In this document: positions 51,575 to 63,890 of the stretch, piece after piece
Position numbering within the stretch: the first letter of the stretch is position 1
Layout: every line of letters starts with the position of its first letter
NCBI RefSeq assembly: GCF_012489685.1
Contig: NC_080045.1
Span: forward strand, 7,899,648-7,963,647
From: Lotus japonicus
Taxonomy: Eukaryota; Streptophyta; Magnoliopsida; Fabales; Fabaceae
Direction: 5' to 3'
DNA length: 64,000 nucleotides
Translations under genes and position numbers: made by a program
The notes under the pieces: model-generated
The model's input: only the letters and a program-made list of their open reading frames with translations
Databases searched by the model: none
What the model was told of the DNA's origin: nothing

Positions 51575-54500
51575 TGTAACGCCCTGACTTTCAGGGGTCA
51601 CCATAGTAACCCACTAAAATAAATATGCAATGTTTTACAAAAGGATTCATAAACATGAGTATATTTTTTTTCTTCAAATTATTTCCAAAACATGTCATGC
51701 CTCCTCCCAACTCTAAATCAATTTACATCTAGCCTTGAACAAGACAAGTACCCAAAGGTAAGAACTAAAGAACGCATCCTACGAAACCTAACAAGTAGTA
51801 CCTGATTCAACAAGGAATCTATTATGCAATGATAACATAAATCCGACATACTCCCTACGATCTCCACATCGGGGAAACCGCAGGAAAGCAATGCACTGAA
51901 ACCTCAAATATAAATTCCTAAAATCATTATGCAAGCTTAAACCAATAACGGTAAGTTCTCTAACCCAAGGCTCTAGCCTTAAACCCGACTCTACTCTTCG
52001 AGCCTTCCACTATTCTTCAAGTTCTCATTTCCGACTCGTACAAGGGTTGAGCTTCATCGAAGATTCTCCATCGCCTAATAGCGTTAAAGCGCCCAAAAAA
52101 ACAAGTAGCAAAACATAAAGGGTTAACTTCATACAATCACTTCACATAAAAGAGAAAAACATGTTATTCGAATCTAATACATGTCATGGTAAGTAAGCTA
52201 CCAATTTAATTCAGGATAGATGACAACATATATTCAAGAACATGAATTTAACCAAATATCAATCAAATTCAACATAAGTGCCTTGTAGTGCGACATCACG
52301 CTACTACAAAGATGGGTCGATAAATATCGTCACGCAAGACAGGACAATGATAGGACAACACCTCCTCATCGACACTTATAGCGTCACACGAGACGGGACA
52401 ATCATAGGACAACACCTCCTGATCGCTACTTATATCGTCACACAAGACGGGACAATCATAGGACAACACCTCCTGATTGCCGCTTATAACATCTCGAAAG
52501 ATGGGACTATCCCGTGGGACACAACCACCTCATCGCCACTTTATAACCCCTCGAAAGACGAGACAATCACGTGAGAAACAACCACCTCATTGCCACTTCG
52601 GGTAATTCAAAGCATTCCAATAGATAAGCTAATAATACAATCCAAGATAGATATCAACACATAGAATCAAATCAGATATCAACAAAATCAATAACATGGA
52701 ATTAATCAGATATCAACAACTCAACAATATAGATTTAAATCAGATATCAATAAAATCAATTGTTAGTGCCCTATTATGCGACTATATGTTGCTACCAATA
52801 TTGATTGATCAATAACGTCTCTATAGACGGGACAATCACGTGGGACACAACCATCTCATTGCCACTTAACGCCTCAATGGACAGGACAATCGCACGGGAC
52901 ACAACCACCTCATTGCCACTTTAGGACATCTCGAAAGATGGGACGATCCCGTGGGACACAACCACTTCACCGCCACTATATAACGCCTCGAAAGACAAGA
53001 CAATAACGTGGGACACAACCACCTCATTGCCAATTAAGCTCCAGCCCTATATGCCTAAGCTAGTCAGCAATATCTCGTGACGTCATTAGTCACTCGATAA
53101 GTAATTTCCAATCCAATAGTCAAGTCAGAGTAATCACATGTTATTCATATTATCAACAATCATAAGTCAATTCAACTATGCATAGTAGCTCATCAAATCA
53201 ATACTAGCAACAAGAAATTATCATCAATTAAGTCATTGAGCAATGAATAATGACCTAAGCCCCAGAAAACGAAGGCATAAGCCTCGAGGTTTAACAATGG
53301 TCGAAGCCTCATAAAACATTTGGCACAAGCCTCAGAAATAATCAACATAAGCAAGTATACAACATAGAAAAACATGCTAACATTTCAATCCAATAACCAT
53401 CAAGCTTAACACCTTCATCTCAAACGCAAGCAGTGCAATTAAAGCAGTCAGGACTCAAAGATATTTCTATACTGAGTTACCTTAACCTTTTATTTCTCCA
53501 TCCAAGCTCGACATCACAGTTGGATCCCAAAAACAGTTCCCGAACTCAGCAAGTTATCTGGGCGTCCTCCTCCGTTGTGAAACCTCCCCACTTACTCCAA
53601 AGCCTCTTTCCTCAGCTCAACTTGTTCCCAAACCTTAAGCAAAGTATCATTGCTTAGTCACTAAGAAACAATACAAACTAATAACACTAAACAAAACCAG
53701 AAAAAGCTTTCGAAGCTTCAGAGTTCGACATTTAGGCACGAATGGAAGAGTTTCCCCCGAATGGATGAGTTTTGACTCGATTCAAGTTTTGTACAAAAAC
53801 ACTATGTTCAACAACCCTCAAAACTGTGTAGCCTCTTGGGCGAGATTTTAGACAAATGAAATGATCTAATATATTTACTAAACGATCAACAACAAGCCTC
53901 TTAAACCCCAGTAAAGTTTCAAGTCCAAAGTCCATGTAAATAATTCCGAACAATTCATACAAGGACTGAAGGTCACACACATGGGCAGCAGGACCTTCGC
54001 TCGCTAAAATGCGCATAACTCGAGCTACAGAATTCAGAATGACACGAAACCAAAGCCAAAATTTTGACATCTCAAAGGGCTACAATAACCATAAGGTCAT
54101 GCTTGCCCATAATTTGTTTTTGGACACAGTATTACTCCGACAAGTTTCGGCAACAATTCAAAATAGGGCTTCCATAACCTTTTCTTCGATCTAATTTAAT
54201 TCCTAGGTATTCTTAGGTGATATCTAGGGTAGGGAAACACTCGGAACAATTGCGGGAGCTAAAACTAGAATAGGGGGTTTTTGGTCCACCTTAACAGCTC
54301 AAAAATTCAAAGTTGTAATTTCTAAAAAGTAAACCGATAGAGTTGTAAACAAGGTATTTACTAACAACAAATCCTACTGACGCTAAGCAAGCTCGAGACT
54401 TTAACCGTAAAAAAGTAACGGTTGAGTAGATATGAGTTTTTGGCTCAGATTTCAGATCTACGACACTACAGCGAGAATCTAAGCGCATGGATCATGAATA

Positions 54501-54715
54501 TGAAGTGTATAGAAGGTATAGAAGATATTTGAAAGAAGAAATCAAATTAAACGAACCTTTTTACAAAAAACTCAAAATTTTGAGCACTGAAAGACGTGAA
54601 AAAAGACATGAGAAAGAAGAAAATGATGCAAGAGTTATGAAGGTTACCTCAGTGCCTATCCAACGCAACTGAAATCACGACGATCGGGCAAGGAACGAAC
54701 GAATGTAGGCAAGGG
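51575..54715 (-). mobile_element. Gypsy-type long LTR, truncated, with minisatellites
   Basis: Starts tgtaacgccctgac, the reverse of the ...gggcgttaca end typical of chromovirus/Tekay-type LTRs, so it reads on the minus strand. It holds a 54-bp minisatellite (52300-52600, gggacaatcataggacaacacc) and a related array at 52800-53040 (gggacacaaccacctcattgcc). No internal coding domain, PBS or second LTR is present and the other end lacks a terminal CA, so it is a solo or truncated LTR. It replaced 366 bp present in the first unit (44969-45334), implying a deletion with or after insertion. Confidence 0.6.
52300..53040. repeat. Minisatellite arrays, unit about 54-57 bp
   Basis: At least four units at 52300-52600 and four at 52800-53040, each with gacgggacaatca... 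and caccacctcatcgccact-like segments. A short open frame across the first array simply reads the repeat (DGTIIGQHLLIATY). Confidence 0.85.
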
Positions 54716-55392
54716 AATATATTCAACGATCATAATGTTTTTTGGAGAAAGAATGTAGAGATTCCAACTGTAGAGGTTCTGACAATCTTCTTAGTCAACA
54801 CGTCTAGTATAAAATAAAATAATATAATATAAAATTCAAAAATATATTAACACAATAAAAAAGTAAAATAAATATTAAAAACTTAGACATTTCAGTCAAC
54901 GCGTATAGAATAAAATAAATTATGATAAAATATTTTTAAATAAAAAATATGTTAAAAATATATAATAAAATATTAATAAAATAATATAAAGTAAAATATA
55001 TTAACATATTAAAAAAAGTAAAATAAATATAAAAAATTTAGACATTTAATTTCAGTCAACGCGTATAGAATAAAATAAATTATAGATGACAAAATATTTT
55101 AAAATAAAAAATATGTTAATAATATATAATAAAAAACATAAAATATAATAAAATAAATATAAAATTTAACTATAAATAACTGTTACACCAAACTAGGGCA
55201 TATTAACACATGTTTTCTCTTCATTGTATATTTCTGCTCCTTGAAATCGCGAACCTCTAGCCACCACCTCACCACCATATCCTTTGACATTTTACTGCGG
55301 CCACCAACTCTCTAAACCCACATAATCTCTTTTTGATTTGCTTCATACTACCTCTGTAAAGCTCTCCCCTCCAAAGGTCCAAAAGTACCAAA

Positions 55393-55617
55393 ATGGGAAA
55401 AAGTAAAAGAGAGAAAGAGAAAAGAAAATCATTTGCAAAGGCTATCCTTGACGGTGATGGTCAGAGGTCTAGGGAAGAGGAAGAACAAATTAATGATGAT
55501 GATATTAGAAGATGTAACCAAAGAATTTTGCGTGAATTGGAGCAATTAGAAAAGGCAGCTTCAAAACTTCAGGCGAAAAAAAATTGCAAGGTTGGTCAAC
55601 AAAAAAAGCAGATTTGA
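55393..55617 (+). CDS. Short Lys/Glu-rich hypothetical protein, intact copy
   Basis: 74 residues: a basic start MGKSKREKEKRKSF, an acidic middle SREEEEQINDDDIRR and a likely coiled coil NQRILRELEQLEKAASKLQAKKN. The flanking leader (ccaccacctcaccaccatatcc) and trailer are conserved with the broken copy at 46004. Not recognised. It may be a real small gene, or the first exon of a larger gene carried along in the duplication. The stop in the sister copy argues against strong constraint. Confidence 0.45.
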   Translation: MGKSKREKEKRKSFAKAILDGDGQRSREEEEQINDDDIRRCNQRILRELEQLEKAASKLQAKKNCKVGQQKKQI

Positions 55618-56210
55618 TGGGGGCGAAGCTGAGTTTAAGGGAAGAACTATGGACGGCTTGATATTTCCGAATTATAGATCTAGTGCTTATTTTTATTAAA
55701 ACTTATTTTAATTATATGGTGTTTCGTTATTTGAGATGTCTTGTCTTTAAAATAATAACTTTATGTAAGGGCTTCATTAGATCATTTGGTTTAATTGTAA
55801 GTTTCAATAGAAAGGATAACAATGTCCAAAGTGTGTGCTTGTTAGTGATTTTTGGTGTTTAACCTTAGTTTTTCAATCCTAATTAATTGAGAGAGATGTT
55901 TTCGATCTTTCTTTTATGATAATAAATAGTTTGATTTTGAAAAAAAGTAATAAAAAATATTCACTAGTCTCCAACCATTATACGCATGTTGACTACTACG
56001 ATGTTGTAGAGTTTTGCTATTTGCCTCTTAAAGAACTCATTAACCACTAAGGCTTTGCTCATGCTTACTGAATCGTGAATGACATTATGATGTATAATAA
56101 GGTGAACTAAATCTCTCATAAAATACTGAAAAAGTAAATGTAAATATTTATTTTACATCAATTGATTAATTTAAAGACTAGCTAGGGTCAATATTAGATA
56201 TGATCAATTT

Positions 56211-56380
56211 TGGGGGGCGCTTATAGTCATTCTGTGGGTTGGTGGAGGGTTTCTTTACATCTCTGGTTGTTCTTTGGCCAATTTGTTCTTAGACAGATCT
56301 TACTTGTATTGTTCCTACCTTGAGTTTTTTATAACTCAAGTTTCTATTTTAATAATATCCACTTTGCTTTCAAAAAAAAA
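56211..56380 (+). mobile_element. LINE 3'-end insertion
   Basis: 170 bp ending in aaaaaaaaa, flanked by tattagatatgatcaattt (56192-56210) and tattagtagatatgatcaattt (56381-56402). The sister block at about 47270 is the empty site (gtcaatagatatgatcaattt). Confidence 0.87.
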
Positions 56381-57208
56381 TATTAGTAGATATGATCAAT
56401 TTCTTATAATGTGTAGGGGATGCAGAGATTTCCCTACACAAAAAAACACTTCCACGCTCAAGGCAATGTAAGTCTAGGGAGACAATCCCAGAGACTCAGT
56501 TAGTACTCAAGTCAATATGCTAAGAATGAATAGAAATTTACATAAATGAACAATATAACTTGTATTAACATGCTCAGAGCTCATGACGGTTGTCTCGGCA
56601 TGTGTGAGTGAGGCCCATAAACCTGGGTTCGTCTGAATACCTTTCAAGACTTGTCCGAATGTGACCCATTAAGCATGAATGATTTTGTGTTTCTTGCTTA
56701 TGGTCACAGATCGAAGGAGAAGGAGGTAATGGTATTGTTTCACAGTAGCGTGGTTGTATAATGAAGATCGAGATGAATATGATTATGATTTTTAAGTTTT
56801 TAATTTTTGGGTTTTTCTTGCTTTAATGATGGAGAAGATGATGAAAGAAGGAGATGAAGGTGATTTTTTTAGTACGTAGGAAATATAAATTGCACCTTCC
56901 AAGGATTGATCCTTAGATCTTCTCTTCCCCAACTCATATGTCCCCAAGCTCCTACTACTTGCGCTATCATTCAAAAACATAAGATGAAGGTGATTGATTT
57001 TCTTGGTTTTCACTTTTTTAATTTTTCAATATTTTAACCCTAAAAATGTTAGTTTTTGGACCGAACATGGACCGAAGTCTAAAACTGCAAAATATAATAA
57101 TTGTGTGGGACTAAACCTAATATTTCCACAGTTCAAGGATGTTGTTTGTACAAGTGGGTCAAGTGAGGACCAAAAGTATAAGCCTAATATTTAGGGAAAA
57201 GAAACAAA

Positions 57209-57221
57209 GAATATTCTAGAC
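57209..57221. promoter_or_regulatory. Heat-shock element of sHSP copy 3
   Basis: GAAtaTTCtaGAC, about 245 bp upstream of the ATG. A TATA-like aaatataaatc follows at about 57340. Confidence 0.78.
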
Positions 57222-57463
57222 AATAGCAGAACTGCAGAAGGTTCGGAAGCCATATGTTAGCGAATCTACTGGAAGATCCGAAGTTCATTTCATGTCTCTC
57301 CAGAAACATCTGTTTTGTTTCTGGAACAATCTATCTCACAAAATATAAATCACCTCACCCACCCTCTCTGTCTCACCATTTAGTTTCAAAAATCAAAATC
57401 TCAAAATAGAAGAAAAGAAAAACATTTGATCTCTTAACAGCACTTTTCACTTTCTCGGAAGCC

Positions 57464-57940
57464 ATGGACTTCAGGGTGATGGGTTTGAATTCTCCATTGT
57501 TCCACACTCTTTATGACATGATGGACATGTCGGACGACACCGCATCCGACAAGACACTCAATGCTCCGACAAGGACATACGTTCGTGATGCGAAGGCAAT
57601 GGCGGCAACACCTGCGGACGTGAAGGAGAATCCGAATTCGTATTTTTTCGTGATCGACATGCCCGGGTTGAAATCTGGGGACATTAAGGTTCAGGTGGAA
57701 GATGACAATGTGCTTGTGATTACTGGTGAGAGGAAGAGGGAGGAAGAGAAAGAAGGAGTTAAGTATTTGAGGATGGAGAGAAGGGTTGGCAAATTCATGC
57801 GCAAATTCGTGCTTCCAGAGAATGCCAACACTGATGCTATCTCTGCTGTGTGCCAAGATGGAGTGCTTAGTGTCACTGTGCAGAAATTGCCACCACCTGA
57901 GCCCAAGAAACCAAGGACTATTGAAGTCAAGCTTGCTTAA
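57464..57940 (+). CDS. Class II cytosolic small heat-shock protein, copy 3
   Basis: 158 residues, [25 protein letters not shown], then the same alpha-crystallin domain and [16 protein letters not shown] tail as copy 1. Substitutions cluster in the N-terminal arm (residues 5-33) while the core is almost unchanged, the usual pattern in this family. A perfect-spaced HSE and a TATA-like box precede it. Both this and copy 1 should be heat inducible. It lies about 15.3 kb from copy 1 in the same direction. Confidence 0.96.
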   Translation: MDFRVMGLNSPLFHTLYDMMDMSDDTASDKTLNAPTRTYVRDAKAMAATPADVKENPNSYFFVIDMPGLKSGDIKVQVEDDNVLVITGERKREEEKEGVKYLRMERRVGKFMRKFVLPENANTDAISAVCQDGVLSVTVQKLPPPEPKKPRTIEVKLA

Positions 57941-58798
57941 GCTTGTTGTAGTAACAGGGGAATGTAACTGGCTCTGTTTTGTTTGGTTGTGTGTTTTCTC
58001 AACTTTTTGTTTTGTAATGGTTTTGAAGGCTTGGGTGAACTAGTGAATATGATATTATTTTTTTCACTCAAAGATAGTATTTCATTGATTGAATTGATGA
58101 TACAATGCATCCATGCTGCCTTTATAAAGCAAAGGAACAATGAGATGATAATAAAAACTTAACATCTAATCTAAGCTTCTTAGGATTTTAGGATATTTGA
58201 ATTTCAGTTGAGATAAACTCGAAAACACTATCAACCCAAAAGAACGTAAGAGTTACTTTCACATTCGTGTATTAGAATTCGTGATTTTCAGTTGAAACGA
58301 AACACACACTTAAGGATTAAGAAAATATTGCGGTGCTATCTACCATTTTCTTTTTTTTATTGTTTTTCACAGATACCCTAACCAAGTCATGGAGTTTTAA
58401 CGGGTTTAGGTGTACATGGTGGGCAACGTGAATTTACGGTGAATTAAATATCGAATGCAGAGTTTAGTGGCTCTGTCACTAGTGATAAAGAAGTGAGCGA
58501 AACGTGTTAAATAATGTGCAAGTGATGAACCCATTTGTGCTGCTTCCAAATTCACGACGGAACGGTGTGCTAGTGTTGTTTTGAATGCTGTCACGAACAT
58601 ATATATCTTGTTATATCTACACCCTGACCTAAAATTCGCCTTGTCCTCTGACATAAAGTGCGCCACCTAAGAATCTCACTAGTGTGAGTTCAATTGGAGC
58701 CATAAATATGTTATTTAAAACATGAGTGGCTGGAATTTGTTTTTAGAAGGTTTACGATAATCGTTTAAAATTGACGCTAATTTATCAACTTCAGCATT
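57941..58798. other. 3' flank of sHSP copy 3, no gene
   Basis: The first 120 bp are shared with copy 1. The rest is single-copy within the window and non-coding, so the triplicated unit ends here. Confidence 0.5.
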
Positions 58799-58834
58799 AT
58801 ACACTACTACAGATTTGACCTTTTGCCACACCCC

Positions 58835-58975
58835 AATTGTCACGGTTATAGGCGGAACCGTGACAAAAGGTCAATTATCACGGTTTTAAAAGGAACCGTG
58901 ACAAAAGGAAATAATGTGACAAAAGGAAATAATATTTTATTATTATTGTTTTGGAACCGTGACAACAGAAGTTCA
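58835..58975. repeat. CACTA left sub-terminal repeats
   Basis: About five half-sites of the type tcacggtt / aaccgtgaca plus tgtgacaaaagg, several in hairpin pairs. Confidence 0.9.
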
Positions 58976-59939
58976 ATATCTGGCTCTTATTTTTCCCTCC
59001 CCTCCAATTTTTCCTGAAAAACCCTACCACTGCACCCTAACCTCTTCTCGCGCGCTCTCAATCGGTCTCTCTCCAATATCTGTCTTCTCAATCGGTCTCT
59101 CTTTCCTGCTCCCTCTCAATCGCCGGTCGCCGTTCTCCGTCACGCCGTTCGCCGTTCGCGTCGTTCTCGGTTCACGCCGTTCTCTGTCACGCGCACTTCT
59201 CTCTCTCGAGCACCATTGCAAAGCCCAGGTACCTTTCTCTCTAATATTCATCTCTACTACTCCCTAATTAGTGCTTGCTGCTGTAATATTCATCTCTGCT
59301 TCCCCCGTAAACCAACTCAAATAGTTCATCTGTAGCTAAGTTTCACTTAGGGTTTTTCTTGGTCCTGCATTACCTCTAGTTATTTGGGGCTTCTTTTAAA
59401 CTGTCCCTCATGTGGCCAAAAATCTGGGACTGTTTGAAATCTGTGTGATCTGTTGTTGTTGTTGTTCTCCTACTGCTAGTTGCAGACTATTGTGTGATTG
59501 AGAAAGTTTTTTGCTGCTGTGCCCTGCTCAAATTGGTACGGGTTTGGAAGTGATTTGGCCAGACAATGTGACCATATTGCTATGAGATTGTGCTTTTCAT
59601 CAAACAAAATTTTTACCTAGTTTGTCTCCTTCTGTTTCTTTCTTTTATCTTTGTACAGATGTTGGTGTATTGGTCCTGGGAGTACACCTAGTACTCTCAC
59701 ATTAATATATATCTTATTTTGGTGAGAATCATTTGAATTGTGCCCTTTTAAGACTGAAAGATAAAATTGATTGTTCCAACTGCAAAATCACAGAAAAGAA
59801 ATTGGGTTAGAGATCAAGGGGGAAGAAATTGGGTTAGAGATCAATTGTAATATCTAAAATCATTCCAAGTTATTTCAAATCCTGGGCTTATTTAGTTAGT
59901 GTTTAAAATTTGGGAGTTGTATATCTAGGATCTTTATTT

Positions 59940-60075
59940 CAAGGTACGGGTTTCAATTCCAAGTCATTCTAAGTTATTCCAAGGTACGAGTTTCAATTCC
60001 AAGTCATTCCAAGTTATTTCAATTCCAAGTCATTCCAAGTTATTTCAATTCCAAGTCATTCCAAGTTATTTCAAA
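59940..60075. repeat. 26-bp tandem repeat inside the CACTA element
   Basis: ttccaagtcattccaagtta-type units repeated about four to five times head to tail. Confidence 0.85.
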
Positions 60076-62261
60076 TCTTTATTTCAATCAGGGAGTTGTA
60101 TATCTAGGATCTATATAGTATTGAATTGGGAGGATTAAAAATAGTTGCTTGTAACTCCTAAGTCTCAACTCCTTTATTCCGAGATTGGAATTGCAACTAA
60201 GGTTGCTATTTGAAGCTTTATATTTGAGCACCTGAATGGACAAAAACTGTTCCAGTTTTCATCATATATTATATATCTCAGTTTTGTAGAAAGGGGCAGA
60301 TTCACTGAGAAATCAATGATGCATGTGGTTCTAGTCTTTTGGTTTGTGGAGATGAACTTGAGAGAGAGTTAAAGAGTGAGAGAGGCAGAGAGTGAGTGAG
60401 AAGCATGCATCCCTTCTTTGATTTGTGTTTTTATTTAATTAGAATTTCCGCTAATATGAGTTTGTTAGTAATGAACAACCCATGTTCTTAGTTTCTTTCC
60501 CCAATTTAGTTTTTCTATTTAGGATCTCAGGAATCAGTTCAGTTCGCATGCTTTCTCTTTTGATTTTTGTTCTCTAGCATCTTATTGTGACCTAATTTGA
60601 TTTCGTTCTTGATGCTTCCATTTAGCATGATAATTGATAAGTATTTAACTTGGTTTTTAGACATTTAGTTCACATGATTTAAAGGACTTAATGCAGAAAA
60701 AGACTAATAAACATGGCTACATGATTTTAACTGCCCCTCATACTATCTCAGGAAAATTAAGTGCTGATGGTGTGGTTAAATTTAATTTGGAGGTTTTGGG
60801 TATTAGGTGGTGGGTTTAAATTGGCTTAGTTTTAGTCGTTTGTTTTCTCTGCAATTATATTTTGATCACCCTTTAGATTAAATTGGAGCTTATATTTTGA
60901 TTACCCTTTTGATTAAGAAACATGGCTTATTTGAGTAAAAATTATCTACAATTACCTTTTTTATTCAGGATATAGAGGGAACGTTAACCTTGCCGTGAGA
61001 AGCCGTTACTCGCTACCGTGCGCATTTCTCTCTCTCTCGAGCACCGTGCAGAGCACATGTACCTTTCTCTCTCTATATACATGTATGTATCTATTATAGT
61101 GTGCTATCATCATTGTATCAGTTATATGAAAAGCTACTTGTAGTTATAATTTATTGCACAGCTAGTGTCCATCGATGATCATGAAAATGTAAATATTAAG
61201 TTGTGGGATTATGTCATTTCTGACAAGGAAATTGTAGAAACTAAATACAGCTGTGGAATTTAGAGATTGTTATTTCTTTCAAATTATGAAAAATATTTAT
61301 CTGCTCTAACTTGTAATTTTCCCTTATCGTTTGAAGACTTTTCAGTGCCTGTCAACTCTAATTTAAGCTGATGACAATACTCTAGTTAAAGAGTGGGATT
61401 TGTATCAGTTTCCATGTTCGCGAATCCAGTATACCTGAACACAGCTAGGTGTTAAACTAACAGAAAGGATTAATTCACAGAGACCGATTTTCCATAGATA
61501 ACCATAATGGGCTGCTGTTTCTGTTGAGATATCTTTGCTATTGCAGTTTGGGCTGCTGTAGGAAGTGATTTAAGCCTTTTTTGCTGGGGAAATTGGCTGT
61601 TGTTTTGTGTTTTGCTGAGGTCTTGTGGGCTGGTTTTGGTGCTGAGAATTTAGTTATGTTGTTACTGTTATCATGAGAAATTAATTTCCTGGCGCTGTGC
61701 TGTTTTGGCTGCTGTTTCATGATATTTTATTCATGTATTTGGGGTTATATTGGCCTGCTGGATTAGGCAATCTGGTTGGTTTTTTCTGTACATTTTTCCA
61801 GCACAATCTGGTTGGTTTTTTCTGTACATTTTGCTAGTACAATCTGGTTGGGTTCTCTTTAATTATTGCTTTTGGCTCTGTTTGAATAGATTTATTCGAA
61901 GTTGAAGATCGAAGAGCCAAGCTGATTGCCACTGACTTAGAGGACCAGTCTGATTCTAAATATCCAGGTTTCACTCTTTCCTCTACACCCTACTTTTTTC
62001 AGCAGTTAACTCATAGTGAATACTTTATCTGTAAGCACTGCAAGTTGAAGTATGTGATACAAGTTAGATGTCCATAAGCATTAGAAATAACATTTGGAGC
62101 CATGGTTCTTTATGTGATACAAGTTAAATGGTGAATTAAGTGCTTCAGCCGTTTGTGTTTATATGAGGTACTTTTTTAAACTTGACTGAAAACAAAGTTT
62201 TTAGTTTTCTTATCTAAGCAATTTTTTAACATTGTATTTTATTTGTATATTCTTATTTAAG

Positions 62262-63158
62262 GTTCTTATTTGATCACTGTGTGGCTGAAAACTTGACTGA
62301 GAAATTTGCCTTTTTGAGTCCTCATCGAACGGCACATGGGCTGACCAATCAAAGCCAATATATTTCGGATGCAATTATGGCAAATGGACACCCAAACCAA
62401 TTATATCTTGCACCGGTCAATATAGGGTGAGAAATATTGGATGAAATTTGTAAATATTAATTCATAGTTACTTGATTAATTTATATGATTAGCTACTTGA
62501 TTTATTAATATTATAATTTAACATGTCTTGCTTGTAGGGCACATTGGGTGTTGGTTGTGATCAATGCCACTACAGGGACCTTATTTTACTTGGATCCTAT
62601 ACATGGTAGTTTGAATCAACGCAAAGTCATGAAAGAGATGTTTGATAAGTAAGCTTATATAGATCTACTTGCTATGTTAGTCATGCTATTCAACATATTT
62701 AATCATGAGTTTTTCATTCAATTTGTTAGTGCAATGATGATCTACCGTGCTAATTGCAATGACAAGAGGATTACATGGTCCAAAGCCAAATGGAATACTA
62801 TAAAGGTATACAAATTTACATAGCTGAAAACAATTAGATCTAGCTACCAAATCACTGATATATATTATATTTGTTTTTTATAGTGCCCTGCCCAAACAAA
62901 TTATATAGATTGCGGGTACTATGTACTAAGCTTTCTAAAGGAGATAATTGCGCACAAAAAATCTACAATTCCACAAGCGGTATGGAACTTTGACTAAATT
63001 CTTAATTTTTCCTATTTTTAAGTGTGACTCTAAATTTTGTAACTTTTACCATCATTTTACAGTACTTCTCTGATTGTCAATTTGGCTTCTACGATGAGGA
63101 TCAACTAAATGAAATTAAAGAAGAGTGGGCTACTTATGTGTTAAAGAATTTTGCCTAG
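62262..63158 (+). CDS. ULP1-like cysteine protease (peptidase C48) domain, spliced, inside CACTA
   Basis: Exons 62262-62426, 62538-62648, 62730-62805, 62884-62979 and 63063-63158 join in frame with GT-AG introns and end at TAG. Seen: FLSPHRTAHGLTNQSQYI, LYLAPVNIGAHWVLVVIN (catalytic His), FYLDPIHG (Asp), CPAQTNYIDCGYYVLSFL (oxyanion Gln and catalytic Cys). This is the full H-D-Q-C set of the ULP1/SENP fold, which removes SUMO in cellular proteins and occurs as a C-terminal domain in many plant CACTA and Mutator elements. The 5' exons are uncertain: a possible one at 61890-61967 does not join in frame directly, so the true start is unknown. All catalytic residues and splice sites are kept. Confidence 0.8.
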
Positions 63159-63524
63159 TGTGGGCTATTTGCTTTAATTCCTTGTGAGAGTATGGGCTAC
63201 TTATGGTATGGAACTGCATTGCATGTTATTTTAGAGTATTTGGTTCAAGCAGTGTACTGTACTGGCTAGTGTTGGCTATTTGGTTTAATTTCTTGTGAGA
63301 GTATGTTCTCAACAACAATTAGTATTGTTTTGGACAAATTAGTGTAAATGTATTGTTTTCTTATTCAAGGTTGGAATATTTGAGTAATTTGGCTAGAATA
63401 TGTGAATGTTGGTGATTTTATGCAATTTATTTTTCAATATAAACGTACTAAAATTTATGCACACACCAGGTAAAAAGAAAAAAATCAAAAATTCTGTAGC
63501 AATTTCACAGACCAGGTGTATGAC

Positions 63525-63890
63525 CTATTGTCACGGTTACAACCGTGGCAATAGAGGCCACCTATTGCCACGGTTACTTACTCAACCGTGGCAATAGAGG
63601 GAACCTATTGTCACGGTTACTCTTTACAAACCGTGATAACAGGCTAATCAATTGTCACGGTTAAATAGGTAACCGTGACAATATATGGCCTCTATTGTCA
63701 CGGTTAAATAGGTAACCGTGACAATATGTGGCCTCTATTGCCACGGTTACGTTTTGCAAACCGTGATAACAGCCATATCAATTGTCACGGTTCCGCCTTT
63801 AACCGTGACAATTGAGCAATTGTCACGCCTTCTATTGTCACGGTTAAACCGTGACGAATGGGCGGTTTTAACCGTGACGAAAAGCCTTTT
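63525..63890. repeat. CACTA right sub-terminal repeats
   Basis: About nine inverted pairs of cacggtt...aaccgtg, with spacers varying from 0 to about 12 bp; some units (cacggttaaataggtaaccgtg) occur twice. Confidence 0.93.

Larger units (their letters stand above)
54716..57230. repeat. Duplicated block B (second copy)
   Basis: Matches 45335-48360. Contains the AT-rich tandem repeats (54800-55170), the intact short ORF at 55393 and one private LINE insertion (56211-56380). Confidence 0.88.

Noticed and set aside
52278..52574. Repeat protein with 18-residue units
   Set aside because: It is the translation of a 54-bp minisatellite in an LTR-like insert.
61890..61967. Upstream exon of the ULP1-like gene
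   Set aside because: Has a plausible donor, but its phase does not join in frame to the exon at 62262, so it was left out of the gene model.
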